DNA of 63,123 nucleotides from Mageeibacillus sp. UBA4314 (GTDB lineage: Bacteria > Bacillota > Clostridia > Saccharofermentanales > Saccharofermentanaceae): positions 1-63,123 of the forward strand of contig DGUI01000031.1 in the NCBI GenBank assembly GCA_002394605.1. Reading direction: 5' to 3'. Both the position numbers and the translations under genes were made by a program. Each line of letters begins with the position of its first letter. Within the stretch, counting starts at the first letter, position 1. The notes beneath the pieces were generated by a model. It saw nothing but the letters and a program-made list of their open reading frames with translations. It made no database searches and had not been told where the DNA came from. This document shows, piece after piece, positions 8,370-16,963 of this stretch.

Positions 8370-8848
8370 CTGCATATCTCCTCAATAAGAGCAGGGATCC
8401 CCCTGAACCTGTCCTCATCAGGCAGGCTCATATTAAACGATCTGAGATCACCCGTACCAATTATCTTGATCCTTATGGCACCATCAGGGATAAGGCCTCC
8501 TATCACGTCACTCCATTCGATCACGCATACTCCTCCCCTGTAGAAGTATTCATCAAGACCCGAATCAAGGAAGTCATCCTCTCCTGTCAGCCTGTATGTG
8601 TCGAAATGGAAGACTCCAAGCCTGCCGCCTTCATACTCGTTTACTATGGTAAATGTCGGGGATGATACAGGATCATCAGAGCCCATGCCGCGTACCAGTC
8701 CCCTGGTAAAGCATGTCTTGCCTGCGCCCAGATCACCGTCAAGGGTGATCAGGTCGCCTGCCTTGAGCATTCCTGCAAGCCCCGCTGCAAGATCCTCCGT
8801 CATAGCAGGGGAGTCCGTCCTGAATTCGTGCGTTACACGTTTATGCAT
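8366..8848 (-). CDS. tsaE: tRNA threonylcarbamoyladenosine biosynthesis ATPase TsaE
   Basis: About 160 residues with the P-loop DGDLGAGKTCFTRG and the PTFTIVNEY and FDTYRL motifs of the family. TsaE is the ATPase that resets the TsaB-TsaD complex during t6A synthesis. I chose ATG 8848 (MHKRVTHEF), which starts just inside the end of the EAL gene; a TTG at 8884 is open but has no ribosome site. Confidence 0.93.
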   Translation of the reverse strand: MHKRVTHEFRTDSPAMTEDLAAGLAGMLKAGDLITLDGDLGAGKTCFTRGLVRGMGSDDPVSSPTFTIVNEYEGGRLGVFHFDTYRLTGEDDFLDSGLDEYFYRGGVCVIEWSDVIGGLIPDGAIRIKIIGTGDLRSFNMSLPDEDRFRGIPALIEEICR

Positions 8849-8852
8849 GATC

Positions 8853-11378
8853 TTAAGATCTTTCCTTGAAATATCTGTTCTCAAAATTGAATACCGTCAG
8901 CGGCCTGCTGAAATAGTATCCCTGGAAGATATCAGCTCCCATGTTCCTGATCATGTTCACCTGGTTCTCGTTCTCGACTCCCTCGACAACGACCTTTTTG
9001 CGGAGTGAATGGACAAGGGTTGTGATAGCTGATATGAATGACTGGTTAAATTCATCTGTCTCAACATCGTCAACGAAAGTCTTATCGATCTTGATCTCAT
9101 CGACGGGAAGTTCCTTGAGATAGTTGAAGGAAGAGTATCCCGTTCCGAAATCATCCAGAGCGACCCTGACATTCTCACTCCTCAGCTTGATGAGATTACG
9201 CTTGCTCATCGCCAGATTCTTCATGAGGGAAGTCTCCGTGATCTCAACGAGTATGTTGGCCGCCGGCAGATCGTATTTCTTGAGCATCTTCAGGACATTA
9301 TCCGCGAAGTCTCTCTTGACCAGGTCATCAGCAGTAACATTGATGTGCACGTAGAATGACTTCGGGGCACCGTTGTTGATCCAGTTAGAACACTGGGCAA
9401 TGGCCTGTTCAAGGATCCATGCACCAACGATCTCCATCTGGTCAGTCGACTCGAGAGCGCCTACGACCTTCTCAGGGTTAACGATCTCGCCTGCATCAGA
9501 TACCCATCTGAGCAATGCCTCAGCGCCGTCAAGCTTGCCGGTCTTGGCATGTATGAGCGGCTGGTAATGGAGCTGGAAACTCTCCATGTTGTTACGTATC
9601 GACTGAAGGATCTGGTGCTCAAAATCAAGCCTCTCCTTGAGTTCGCGCTTATCGGTCGGAGAGTAGATGGCATACTTCGTACCCTTATCCTTCTTGACCT
9701 TATGCAGTGCGATCTCCGCATTGACGAGGAGTTCATCGATCGTCGATCCGCTGTATGGATAGATCGAAGCTGACAGTCCGAGGCTTACGAAGAACGAGCC
9801 GAATCCGGTATCGATCGGTTCAGACGTTATCTCCTGGAGAAGATCCATGTAATCGCTTACTGTCCTTCTGGTGGCATGCGGCCACATTATGACGAATATG
9901 TCAACACTGCTGTGATAGAGCTTGGCTCCTTCCGGAAGGTTCGCACTAAGTATACCCGCAAGACCCAGGAGGATCTCGTTGCCTGCAGAACGCCCATACC
10001 TGTCATTGAAGCTGTGGAATCCGTTGACGTCGCACATCACGATGGCAGCGGAGAGAAGATCCTTATTGCGGATCATCTCCTTGGCATCCATGAGGAGCCT
10101 CGAACGCATCGGAAGACCCGTCAGTTCGTTGAGCGAGTCTGTCTTCTCGACATTCTCTCTCGTCTCGTTCATCGACGTCATATCGAACAGGGTTCCGGCA
10201 CAATATGCATCATGTGTGCCCTCATCCGTGTATTTTTTGCCTCTGCAGGCTATCCACATGACCTTGTCGTCCTGGTTCCTGATCCTGACCTCGAACGAGA
10301 ACCTGTCGAGATTGCCGTCGAACACCTGATTCACGACAGCGATAAAACGTGCCTTGTCCGAACTTACGACCTTGGCAGCGATCGGTTCGACACAGTCATC
10401 CCTGTATTCGAGCTGGGCTGTCGCAAAGAAACTGCGGATGTTCTCAGAGAATGTAAGTATCTTCCTCTTGATGTCATACTGGAAAGTAATGGCATCCGTA
10501 CCGTCGATTATGTTGCGCCTGAACTGTTCCTTCCTGACGAATTCCGTGACCTCGGTAAAGGAACCGGACAGGTATCTCCTGTCATATGTCTTCTCTTCCG
10601 GCCTTGAAGGATCTGCCGTCTCAGGATTGATCGTCGTATCGGAATCTGACAGACCGTTGCACTTGAGGTATATCTTGCCCCTCGCAGGAGACAATACGGC
10701 GATCATCGTATCGCTCGTGAACACATGGTCATGCATGAACCTCTCGAAAATGTTATGGAGCTTATCATACTCCTCAGGCATCATATAATCCGATATCTTA
10801 TCCGTGAAATTCTCCATCTTCCACGAAGGAAGCGCAAAGTCATTCTTCAGTTTGTCATTGACATAGAGGATATTCTTTGCAAAATCGAGCATGAAGAAGT
10901 ACTCGTTAAGCGTACCGGCAAAAAGCTGTCTTGCACACTTCTCAAGTTCGCTCAGGTTCTCAAATATGACAACTCCGGCAATGTATTTGTTGCCCTCATC
11001 ATTAACAAGGTGCATAGAGACATAGACATGGTCCGTCGTATACTCGTCAAACCTTAAGTCAAAATCAAATTCGCTGACTTCTTCGGCTCCGTTAACAAGA
11101 TCCTTGAACGCGATCTCGAAGAGAGACCTTACATTGGATCTGTCCCTGTCAGTCACATACTGAAGGAACGTCTCGAGGTTAACGCCTTCCGAGACGGCCT
11201 GACCCATTATCTTCTTCATTCCGTCCGTGAAATAGAGTCTCTTTTCCTTGGGATTGTAGATAAATCCACACAGAACAGAGCGCGAAAGAGGGCTCATAAA
11301 CTCTTCCAGCTTTGTCTTACCGTAGATCCTGAGCATATCATCTCTGCTCGCAAATAAATCAAGACCTTGCTCTGCCAT
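8853..11378 (-). CDS. c-di-GMP phosphodiesterase: PAS-like sensors, degenerate GGDEF, intact EAL
   Basis: The 841-residue protein has about 420 residues of PAS-like sensory sequence, a GGDEF-fold domain and a C-terminal EAL domain. In the GGDEF domain the signature is replaced by HSSVDIF, so cyclase activity should be absent. The EAL domain keeps GAEALLRW, the second-metal motif DDFGTGYSS, KIDKTFV and EGVEN, so c-di-GMP hydrolysis is expected. There are no membrane segments, so it is a cytoplasmic sensor. An AGGAG lies 8 bases before the ATG at 11378. Its stop overlaps the tsaE start, so it heads the tsaE-tsaB-rimI transcript; a functional link is not obvious. Confidence 0.92.
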   Translation of the reverse strand: MAEQGLDLFASRDDMLRIYGKTKLEEFMSPLSRSVLCGFIYNPKEKRLYFTDGMKKIMGQAVSEGVNLETFLQYVTDRDRSNVRSLFEIAFKDLVNGAEEVSEFDFDLRFDEYTTDHVYVSMHLVNDEGNKYIAGVVIFENLSELEKCARQLFAGTLNEYFFMLDFAKNILYVNDKLKNDFALPSWKMENFTDKISDYMMPEEYDKLHNIFERFMHDHVFTSDTMIAVLSPARGKIYLKCNGLSDSDTTINPETADPSRPEEKTYDRRYLSGSFTEVTEFVRKEQFRRNIIDGTDAITFQYDIKRKILTFSENIRSFFATAQLEYRDDCVEPIAAKVVSSDKARFIAVVNQVFDGNLDRFSFEVRIRNQDDKVMWIACRGKKYTDEGTHDAYCAGTLFDMTSMNETRENVEKTDSLNELTGLPMRSRLLMDAKEMIRNKDLLSAAIVMCDVNGFHSFNDRYGRSAGNEILLGLAGILSANLPEGAKLYHSSVDIFVIMWPHATRRTVSDYMDLLQEITSEPIDTGFGSFFVSLGLSASIYPYSGSTIDELLVNAEIALHKVKKDKGTKYAIYSPTDKRELKERLDFEHQILQSIRNNMESFQLHYQPLIHAKTGKLDGAEALLRWVSDAGEIVNPEKVVGALESTDQMEIVGAWILEQAIAQCSNWINNGAPKSFYVHINVTADDLVKRDFADNVLKMLKKYDLPAANILVEITETSLMKNLAMSKRNLIKLRSENVRVALDDFGTGYSSFNYLKELPVDEIKIDKTFVDDVETDEFNQSFISAITTLVHSLRKKVVVEGVENENQVNMIRNMGADIFQGYYFSRPLTVFNFENRYFKERS

Positions 11379-11444
11379 CTGTCAGACTCCTAAAAAAGAT
11401 ATCTCGTTCTATTCTAACAGATAAATGTGACAAAATTAAGTAGA

Positions 11445-12269
11445 TTAGTTTCCATCTGCGCGATATTTGATGACGCGTTCGTAAACATCTTTTTTGCTGA
11501 TCCCTGTCATCCCGGAAACTCTGGAAGCAGTTTCCTTAGTGGACAGTCCCTCGTCCAAAAAACGGCCTATGAGGGCTTCAACATCGATATCTCCTGACTC
11601 TTCAGGGAGAGGCTGAAGACATACGACAAACTCCCCTTTGGGCTCAGTCCCGGTGAAGTATTCCTTTGCCTCAGACACGGTGCACCTTATCACCTGTTCA
11701 TATCTCTTGGTCAGTTCCCTGCAGAACGCAGCCCCGGAAGACCCGAATCCGTTAAGTATCAGCTCATCTATCAGTTTAATGAGCCTGTGCGGAGCTTCAT
11801 AGATGATCATGGTCTCCCTTATGTCCTTCAGAGCCTCCAGCCGCTTTTTGCGTTCACTGTTCTCTGACGGAAGGAATCCCTCATAATGGTACCGTCTTGT
11901 ATCAAGGCCGCTCAGGACCAGCGCAGTGATAGCGGCAACGGGACCCGGCACGGCCGACACATCGACTCCCTCCTCTATGCAAAGCTTGACCAGATCCTCA
12001 CCCGGATCACTGATCGAAGGCATTCCTGCATCCGAGACCAGACACACGGTCTCTCCCTGTTTGAGCCTGGATATCAGCACGGGACCCTTGGCAGCCTTAT
12101 TGTGTTCATGATAGGCAAAGAGCTTGTTCGTTATGCCGAGGTTCTTGAGCAGTATCCCGGTCCTTCTCGTATCTTCGCATGCGATAAGATCTGCCGAAGC
12201 AAGTACTTCGCGCGCCCTCTGGGATATGTCTCCCATGTTACCGATCGGTGTCCCTACCAGATAAAGCAA
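11445..12269 (-). CDS. rsmI: 16S rRNA (cytidine1402-2'-O)-methyltransferase
   Basis: A 274-residue tetrapyrrole-methylase-fold enzyme that 2'-O-methylates C1402 in the decoding centre. It begins LYLVGTPIGNMGDISQRA and has CEDTRRT, VSDAGMPSISDPG and VPGPVAAITAL, all diagnostic. The C-terminal ~50 residues form a small helical domain. The start is a TTG at 12269, overlapping the end of the upstream methyltransferase by 16 bases; the protein start fits the family well, which decides it. Confidence 0.94.
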   Translation of the reverse strand: MLYLVGTPIGNMGDISQRAREVLASADLIACEDTRRTGILLKNLGITNKLFAYHEHNKAAKGPVLISRLKQGETVCLVSDAGMPSISDPGEDLVKLCIEEGVDVSAVPGPVAAITALVLSGLDTRRYHYEGFLPSENSERKKRLEALKDIRETMIIYEAPHRLIKLIDELILNGFGSSGAAFCRELTKRYEQVIRCTVSEAKEYFTGTEPKGEFVVCLQPLPEESGDIDVEALIGRFLDEGLSTKETASRVSGMTGISKKDVYERVIKYRADGN

Positions 12270-13063
12270 TCCTTGTGTTCCCCTTCGTATATCTCTTTGA
12301 TCCTGTCAGTCGGTACGATCTTACCGTCTCTCTCTTCATTTAATATCAAAGGCGGCAAAATTTCCATCCTGATATTCGAACCGCCTATCCTTCCGGCAAT
12401 GAGGAAAGAGGAGGCCTTGCGGTCAGCAAACGGATGGATGTTCAGTAATTTCGCGGGGCTGATGCGGTACTTTCCCATGAGATCCATTATCTCAGAGAGC
12501 CTGTCCGCCTTCATCACCATGATGATGTGACCGGTCGATGGTATCACCCTTGACTTTGATACCCTGAGGAAATCTTCTGCCGTTCCGTTCTCTTCAAATC
12601 TCGCAGCGAGCTTCTCATCCGACGATGCCGAAGCATCGGTCCTGATGCCCTTGTCCCCGCTGAAGAAAGGGGGATTGGAAAAGACTATGTCGTACTGCTT
12701 CCGTCTTATCTCATCAGGCAGTTCCCTGATGTCGCAGTTAAAAGCCCTGACCCTGTCTTCTATATGATTTGCGCGTATGTTCTTTGTAAGGACCTCACAT
12801 GATGATCCCATGATCTCGAGACAGTCGATGGTGCAGTTGGGGAGCCTTGCCGCGACACACATCGAAGAGCCTCCGCTCCCGGAACCGAGTTCCAGATACG
12901 AAGCAGGCTTATATGAACCATCCCCGGAGCGCCTTGCAAACGACGCGGCAAACCACGCCAGGAGAACGCTGTCCGTCCCGAACCTGAATCCCTTCTTCTG
13001 CTGATACAGGACGAAATCCCTCCGCCCGATATGATCGAAAGTCAGATCATTCTCATTGATCAT
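12254..13063 (-). CDS. TrmN6/YfiC-like adenine-N6 methyltransferase, substrate probably tRNA
   Basis: A class I SAM methyltransferase of 269 residues. It shows KGFRFGTDSVLLAWFA, the SAM-binding LELGSGSGGSSM and the amino-methylase catalytic motif SNPPFF. The family in E. coli methylates A37 of tRNA-Val; in Firmicutes the yabB homologue lies beside ricT, tmk and rsmI, as here. It overlaps ricT by 11 bases and rsmI by 16, indicating coupled translation. The exact RNA substrate is inferred. Confidence 0.88.
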   Translation of the reverse strand: MINENDLTFDHIGRRDFVLYQQKKGFRFGTDSVLLAWFAASFARRSGDGSYKPASYLELGSGSGGSSMCVAARLPNCTIDCLEIMGSSCEVLTKNIRANHIEDRVRAFNCDIRELPDEIRRKQYDIVFSNPPFFSGDKGIRTDASASSDEKLAARFEENGTAEDFLRVSKSRVIPSTGHIIMVMKADRLSEIMDLMGKYRISPAKLLNIHPFADRKASSFLIAGRIGGSNIRMEILPPLILNEERDGKIVPTDRIKEIYEGEHKDCFIW

Positions 13064-13970
13064 TGTTCTTTTTTACAAAATCATTCTCTCTTGAAGCAAC
13101 AGGCCCGCTGTTCCCCTGATTCTTTGCAGGGCACTTATCACAGGGCTTCTCTCCGATATCCGGATTGAGCTTCTCGATCTCTTCCCACTTATACTTCTGG
13201 ATCTCTGTGGATTCCTCATTGGTGAACTTGACCGATATGACTTCGGACACGAGTTCGACATCACTTACGATACCCACTCCTAACGGGGTCCTTACCCGCT
13301 TGCCTGCCTTGGGAAGGCGCCTTAATGAATCCTCATAGACTTCCTTCTCAAACTGGAGACAGCACATCAGCCTTCCGCATGCACCGTTGAGCTTGCTGGG
13401 ATTAAGAGCCACGCCCTGGTCTCTTGCCATGCGGAGAGTAACAGGCGCGAAATGATTCAGGAACGTACAGCAGCACATCTCCCTTCCGCAGATACCTATG
13501 CCTCCGACAAGCTTCGCTTCATCCCTTGAACCGATCTGTCTGAGCTCTATCCTCACCCTGAACGCTGCTGCCAGGAGCTTGACCAATTCCCTGAAATCAA
13601 CCCTGTTATCAGCTGTAAAATAGAACACGACCTTCTTACCGTCGAAAGCAAACACGGTATCGCAGAGATTCATATCAAGACCGAGCTCGTCGATAAACTC
13701 ATTGCACTTAACGAAGGCATCAGCTTCCTTAACGAGCTTCTCTTCATATATCTTGATCTCCTGAGGAGTCGCAACTCTCAGTACGGGAATCAGAGCATCC
13801 CCCTCATGTCCTTCCGGGATCACATAAGGCGACTCTATGACATGAGCCATGTCCTCGCCGAGATTTGTATTGACCATGACCTTATCGCCTATCTTAAGGC
13901 TTAGTCCGTCACATCTGAACCTGTATACTTTGCCAGCTTCCCTGAACCTGCAATTAACAACTTTTGTCAT
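13053..13970 (-). CDS. ricT: PSP1-domain protein RicT (YaaT)
   Basis: The 305-residue protein carries the PSP1 domain with the conserved cysteine block GGIGICGREMCCC and GACGRLMCCLQFE (residues ~140-190). In B. subtilis RicT joins RicA and RicF in the Y-complex, which holds [4Fe-4S] clusters and assists RNase Y-dependent mRNA maturation. Two further cysteine pairs (CDKCPAK) are in the tail. The ATG overlaps the holB stop as ATGA. The tmk-holB-ricT-yabB-rsmI order matches Bacillus. Confidence 0.94.
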   Translation of the reverse strand: MTKVVNCRFREAGKVYRFRCDGLSLKIGDKVMVNTNLGEDMAHVIESPYVIPEGHEGDALIPVLRVATPQEIKIYEEKLVKEADAFVKCNEFIDELGLDMNLCDTVFAFDGKKVVFYFTADNRVDFRELVKLLAAAFRVRIELRQIGSRDEAKLVGGIGICGREMCCCTFLNHFAPVTLRMARDQGVALNPSKLNGACGRLMCCLQFEKEVYEDSLRRLPKAGKRVRTPLGVGIVSDVELVSEVISVKFTNEESTEIQKYKWEEIEKLNPDIGEKPCDKCPAKNQGNSGPVASRENDFVKKNNDQ

Positions 13971-14977
13971 CTGCTAAACTCCTTATATATCTTGAGCATC
14001 ATCGCCGTAACACTTCCATCGTAATTCACATTGACCTTCCTGTCCGATACAAACTTATCGATGGCTTCGATCGCTCTCCCGATCTCCTTCTGCCTGATCT
14101 GCGGGTGCGCCACCGTAAACTTCTCGATCCTTGTCCTGTCAGAACCGAACCTGATCGATTCGCAGTCTATGTCCGATACAAGCCTCATGATATCGCCGCA
14201 GAGCCACATGAGAAGGATAGTGGGTTCGAGATAATTGCTCTGGTATTCACCGAATATCTCCTCCGAATCCATTATCACCTCATGGAGTTTCTTCTCCGGC
14301 ATCGTGAGGACAAGTTCCATCAGCTTATCCTTGAGTTCCGAAAAGGATTCATCTTCAGAGAGCCTTATGCCTCTTCCCGGTATACCGTCTGCGAATTCAG
14401 ACAGCATATCAAGATCCTCTTCAGACAGATCAGGTCTGATCCCCGATATTATCTGCTTAACTTCCGATGTCTCATACGGTCTGATCTTATACTCGGCCGC
14501 TCTCGACAGGATAGTCGGGAGCAGTGTATCCGTATTTGTAACCTCGAAGATGAATATAACATCTGACGGGGGTTCCTCTATGGACTTCAGCAGGGCATTC
14601 TGCGATTCCTTGCCTAAAGCGTCGCCGTTTATGATATAGACCTTGTTTGGTGAGAACCTCGGGGCAGTCTCGTAATCCCCGACGACTGTCTCTCTTATCC
14701 TGTCAACCGATATGTTGGAACCTTCTTTCTCAGGTTCGACCCTTATGATATCGGGATTTGTCCCGTTCTCGGAATACAGGCAGCACCTGCATTTGCCGCA
14801 GGCTCCGTTCTGCACCGGGGATTCGCACAGGAAGGCTTTGCCCAGTTCGTTCGAGATATAGGTCTTGCCTGAACCCGAAGGCCCGGACACGATATAGGTA
14901 CTGCCCCTCCTGGACACTACCTCCGAAGCCATCCTTGACTTGAGCAAATCCTGACCGATGATCCTGTCAAATCCCAC
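13967..14977 (-). CDS. holB: DNA polymerase III delta' subunit
   Basis: A 336-residue clamp-loader AAA+ protein: P-loop SGPSGSGKT, the zinc-module cysteines ACGKCRCC, and the sensor-1 region NALLKSIEEPPSDVIFIF. Delta' lacks ATPase activity in most bacteria but keeps the fold. The start is a GTG at 14977, one base after the tmk stop with AAGG upstream. Confidence 0.93.
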   Translation of the reverse strand: MGFDRIIGQDLLKSRMASEVVSRRGSTYIVSGPSGSGKTYISNELGKAFLCESPVQNGACGKCRCCLYSENGTNPDIIRVEPEKEGSNISVDRIRETVVGDYETAPRFSPNKVYIINGDALGKESQNALLKSIEEPPSDVIFIFEVTNTDTLLPTILSRAAEYKIRPYETSEVKQIISGIRPDLSEEDLDMLSEFADGIPGRGIRLSEDESFSELKDKLMELVLTMPEKKLHEVIMDSEEIFGEYQSNYLEPTILLMWLCGDIMRLVSDIDCESIRFGSDRTRIEKFTVAHPQIRQKEIGRAIEAIDKFVSDRKVNVNYDGSVTAMMLKIYKEFSR

Positions 14978-14978
14978 C

Positions 14979-15620
14979 TTAGCCTTGCATTCCTCTCTTC
15001 TTCAATTCGTCAGTCACTATTCCCCTGATCTGTTCGAAGATGACATCCCTGTCTCTTGAAGCATCGATCCTCACGACTCTGTCTGACTTTGCTGCGAGCT
15101 TGAGATAACCGTCCCTTACCTTCGCCTGGAACGAAGTGCCCAAAGCTTCCATCCTGTCAGTCTCCCCGCCTCTTTGGCCTCTCCTGACAAGAGCCTCTTT
15201 GGGATCTATATCAAGAAGGAAAGTGATATCCGGCTCAAGGCCTGATGTAGCGGTGCTGTTCAGCATCTCCACCATATCTTCGCCCAATTCCCTGGCATAT
15301 CCCTGATAAGCAAAAGTTGAATCGAAGAACCTGTCGCTTATAACGATCCTGCCTTCAGCAAGAGCCGGCCTGATGATTTCGCTCACGATCTGCGCCCTTG
15401 CAGCTTCGAAGAGCAGGAGTTCACATACCGGATCCATGCCGTCGTTCTTCTTATCGAGAAGCACGCCTCTGATCTTCTCTCCCACGGCTGTTCCGCCCGG
15501 TTCCCTGACAAGGATGAGATCTCCGGAGTTCTCCTTGATAAACTCCGACAGCTTAGCTATCTGGGTACTCTTGCCGCACCCGTCTATCCCCTCGAAAGTA
15601 ATAAACAATCCGTCCGACAT
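14979..15620 (-). CDS. tmk: Thymidylate kinase
   Basis: A 213-residue dTMP kinase with the P-loop FEGIDGCGKSTQ, REPGGT (the DR[Y/F/H]-type substrate loop follows as SDRFFDST) and the LID region RRGQRGGETDRME. The ATG at 15620 gives the usual MSDGLFITFEGIDG start with AGGGTGAG upstream; a GTG at 15626 overlaps the stop of the upstream gene and is the alternative. Confidence 0.95.
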   Translation of the reverse strand: MSDGLFITFEGIDGCGKSTQIAKLSEFIKENSGDLILVREPGGTAVGEKIRGVLLDKKNDGMDPVCELLLFEAARAQIVSEIIRPALAEGRIVISDRFFDSTFAYQGYARELGEDMVEMLNSTATSGLEPDITFLLDIDPKEALVRRGQRGGETDRMEALGTSFQAKVRDGYLKLAAKSDRVVRIDASRDRDVIFEQIRGIVTDELKKRGMQG

Positions 15621-15622
15621 AC

Positions 15623-16081
15623 TCACCCTATCTTGATGTTCTTGATATCAGCGATCTCAAGATAGATCTCTTTTGTTATCCTTGCGTTATCGCTCCTGAT
15701 ATCATCAACAGTCTCTTCGACCTTGATCGGCTTGGCAGAAGTTGAATTATAGTTATCCTTCTTCTTGCTGAACTGCCTCTTGTCCCTGTCATTCTTCTTC
15801 TTGTTGAATGACTTGCCGCCGTCGTTCTTATTATCGAACTTCTTGTTCTGATTATTCTGGTTGTTCTGATTATTCTGATTCTGATTATTCTTGGGCGCCT
15901 GGTTATTCTGCTCGCCTTCAGCGGGCTTACCCTCACCCTTCTTGCGGTTCTTATCGTAATTATTGCGGTTATTGTTGCGCTTCCTGTTACGATAGTTATT
16001 ATTCCTGCCGCCGTTCTTCCTGCCGGCATTATTGCTGTTGTTGCTATTGTTGTTATTGTTGTTGCTTACATTCTCAGACAT
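15623..16081 (-). CDS. Asn/Lys-rich low-complexity protein with a conserved-looking C-terminal helix, function unknown
   Basis: The 152-residue product is not a family I can name. Residues 1-110 are almost entirely Asn, Lys, Arg, Gly and Gln, including runs of Asn and a repeating QNNQNN block (about residues 64-80), a composition typical of disordered, nucleic-acid-binding or condensate-forming proteins. The last ~35 residues are different: an acidic amphipathic helix-like segment KVEETVDDIRSDNARITKEI ending DIKNIKIG. It is first in the tmk-holB-ricT-rsmI operon, has a good ribosome site (GGGAGGG) and its own sigma-A promoter. RNA binding is only an inference. Confidence 0.8.
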   Translation of the reverse strand: MSENVSNNNNNNSNNSNNAGRKNGGRNNNYRNRKRNNNRNNYDKNRKKGEGKPAEGEQNNQAPKNNQNQNNQNNQNNQNKKFDNKNDGGKSFNKKKNDRDKRQFSKKKDNYNSTSAKPIKVEETVDDIRSDNARITKEIYLEIADIKNIKIG

Positions 16082-16113
16082 AAGAACCCTCCCACGATAC
16101 GGCTTGGATTTGT

Positions 16114-16142
16114 ATTATAAATAATTATCTGTCAAACTTCAA
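16114..16142 (-). promoter_or_regulatory. Sigma-A promoter of the Asn-rich/tmk operon
   Basis: Minus-strand TTGAAG (16137-16142), 17-base spacer, perfect TATAAT (16114-16119). The -35 box lies within the last codons of folK. The mRNA start would be about 25 bases before the GGGAGGG of the Asn-rich gene. Confidence 0.72.
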
Positions 16143-16608
16143 ACTCCCAGGGGACCCGGACCACCGATCTACCGCCGGGGATCTCCCCTTCATATCCGGT
16201 TATGTCAGCCATCGGCCTGAGCACAAAGGCTCTCTGGCGGTACCTGGGATGGGGGATCTGGAGTTCTTCGGTGTCGATATTAAGGTCACCGTAAATGATG
16301 ATGTCGATGTCGATAGTCCTCGGTCCCCACCTTATCACCCTCTTCCTCTTGAGCTGATCCTCGATCTCATGAATGGAATCAAGGAGCTCCATGGGACTTT
16401 GAGTTGTGTTGATGAGCACGCAGATATTAAGAAAATACGGCTGGTCCTCGTATCCCACCGGCTCTGTCTCATACATTCCCGATATCTTAAGGACCTTTGT
16501 TCCTTTAAGACCATTGATCCTTCTTACGGCTTCCTCAATGTTATCCTTCCGGTCCCCGATATTGCTTCCGATACTCAGGATCACGTCCGTTCCGTTATTC
16601 TCCAGCAC
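16132..16608 (-). CDS. folK: 2-amino-4-hydroxy-6-hydroxymethyldihydropteridine pyrophosphokinase
   Basis: A 158-residue HPPK that transfers pyrophosphate from ATP to the pterin in folate synthesis. Diagnostic motifs are LSIGSNIGDR, YETEPVGYEDQPYFLN, RWGPRTIDIDIIIYGD and IPHPRYRQRAFVLRPM. The start is a GTG at 16608, inside the end of folB (14-base overlap); a second GTG at 16584 would give MILSIGSN and is also possible. Confidence 0.95.
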   Translation of the reverse strand: MLENNGTDVILSIGSNIGDRKDNIEEAVRRINGLKGTKVLKISGMYETEPVGYEDQPYFLNICVLINTTQSPMELLDSIHEIEDQLKRKRVIRWGPRTIDIDIIIYGDLNIDTEELQIPHPRYRQRAFVLRPMADITGYEGEIPGGRSVVRVPWEFEV

Positions 16609-16963
16609 GTTCTATCTCAACCTCCATGGTATCGAACACTCCGTCTATGGGACAGTCCGGCTTGGACACCTTGACCCTTACCATAGAAGGATTCCTTGTG
16701 TTCTTCAGGACATCATCAGCTATCTTGTACGCAAGATGCTCGATCAGATCACTCCTGTCATTCTCAACGATCTCCTTTATCCTGCCGTAGAGCATCGAAT
16801 AATCGCAGGTATCGTTGAGATCATCAGTGATCTTGCCCCTTATGGAATCAAAGATGATCTCACAAGTCACAACGAACCTCTGCCCGTTTGCCTTCTCCTC
16901 CGGCAGACAGCCGGTGTGGCCGTAAAACTCCATTTCCTTCATCCTTATTGTATCCATGATCAT
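16595..16963 (-). CDS. folB: Dihydroneopterin aldolase
   Basis: A 122-residue aldolase/epimerase of folate synthesis, with EFYGHTGCLPEEKANGQRF near the start, and the family's YAKLYGRI-like region as DYSMLYGRI. The ATG at 16963 overlaps the folP stop (ATGA); the ATG at 16957 has slightly better spacing from AAGG. It sits in the expected order folE-folP-folB-folK. Confidence 0.94.
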   Translation of the reverse strand: MIMDTIRMKEMEFYGHTGCLPEEKANGQRFVVTCEIIFDSIRGKITDDLNDTCDYSMLYGRIKEIVENDRSDLIEHLAYKIADDVLKNTRNPSMVRVKVSKPDCPIDGVFDTMEVEIERAGE

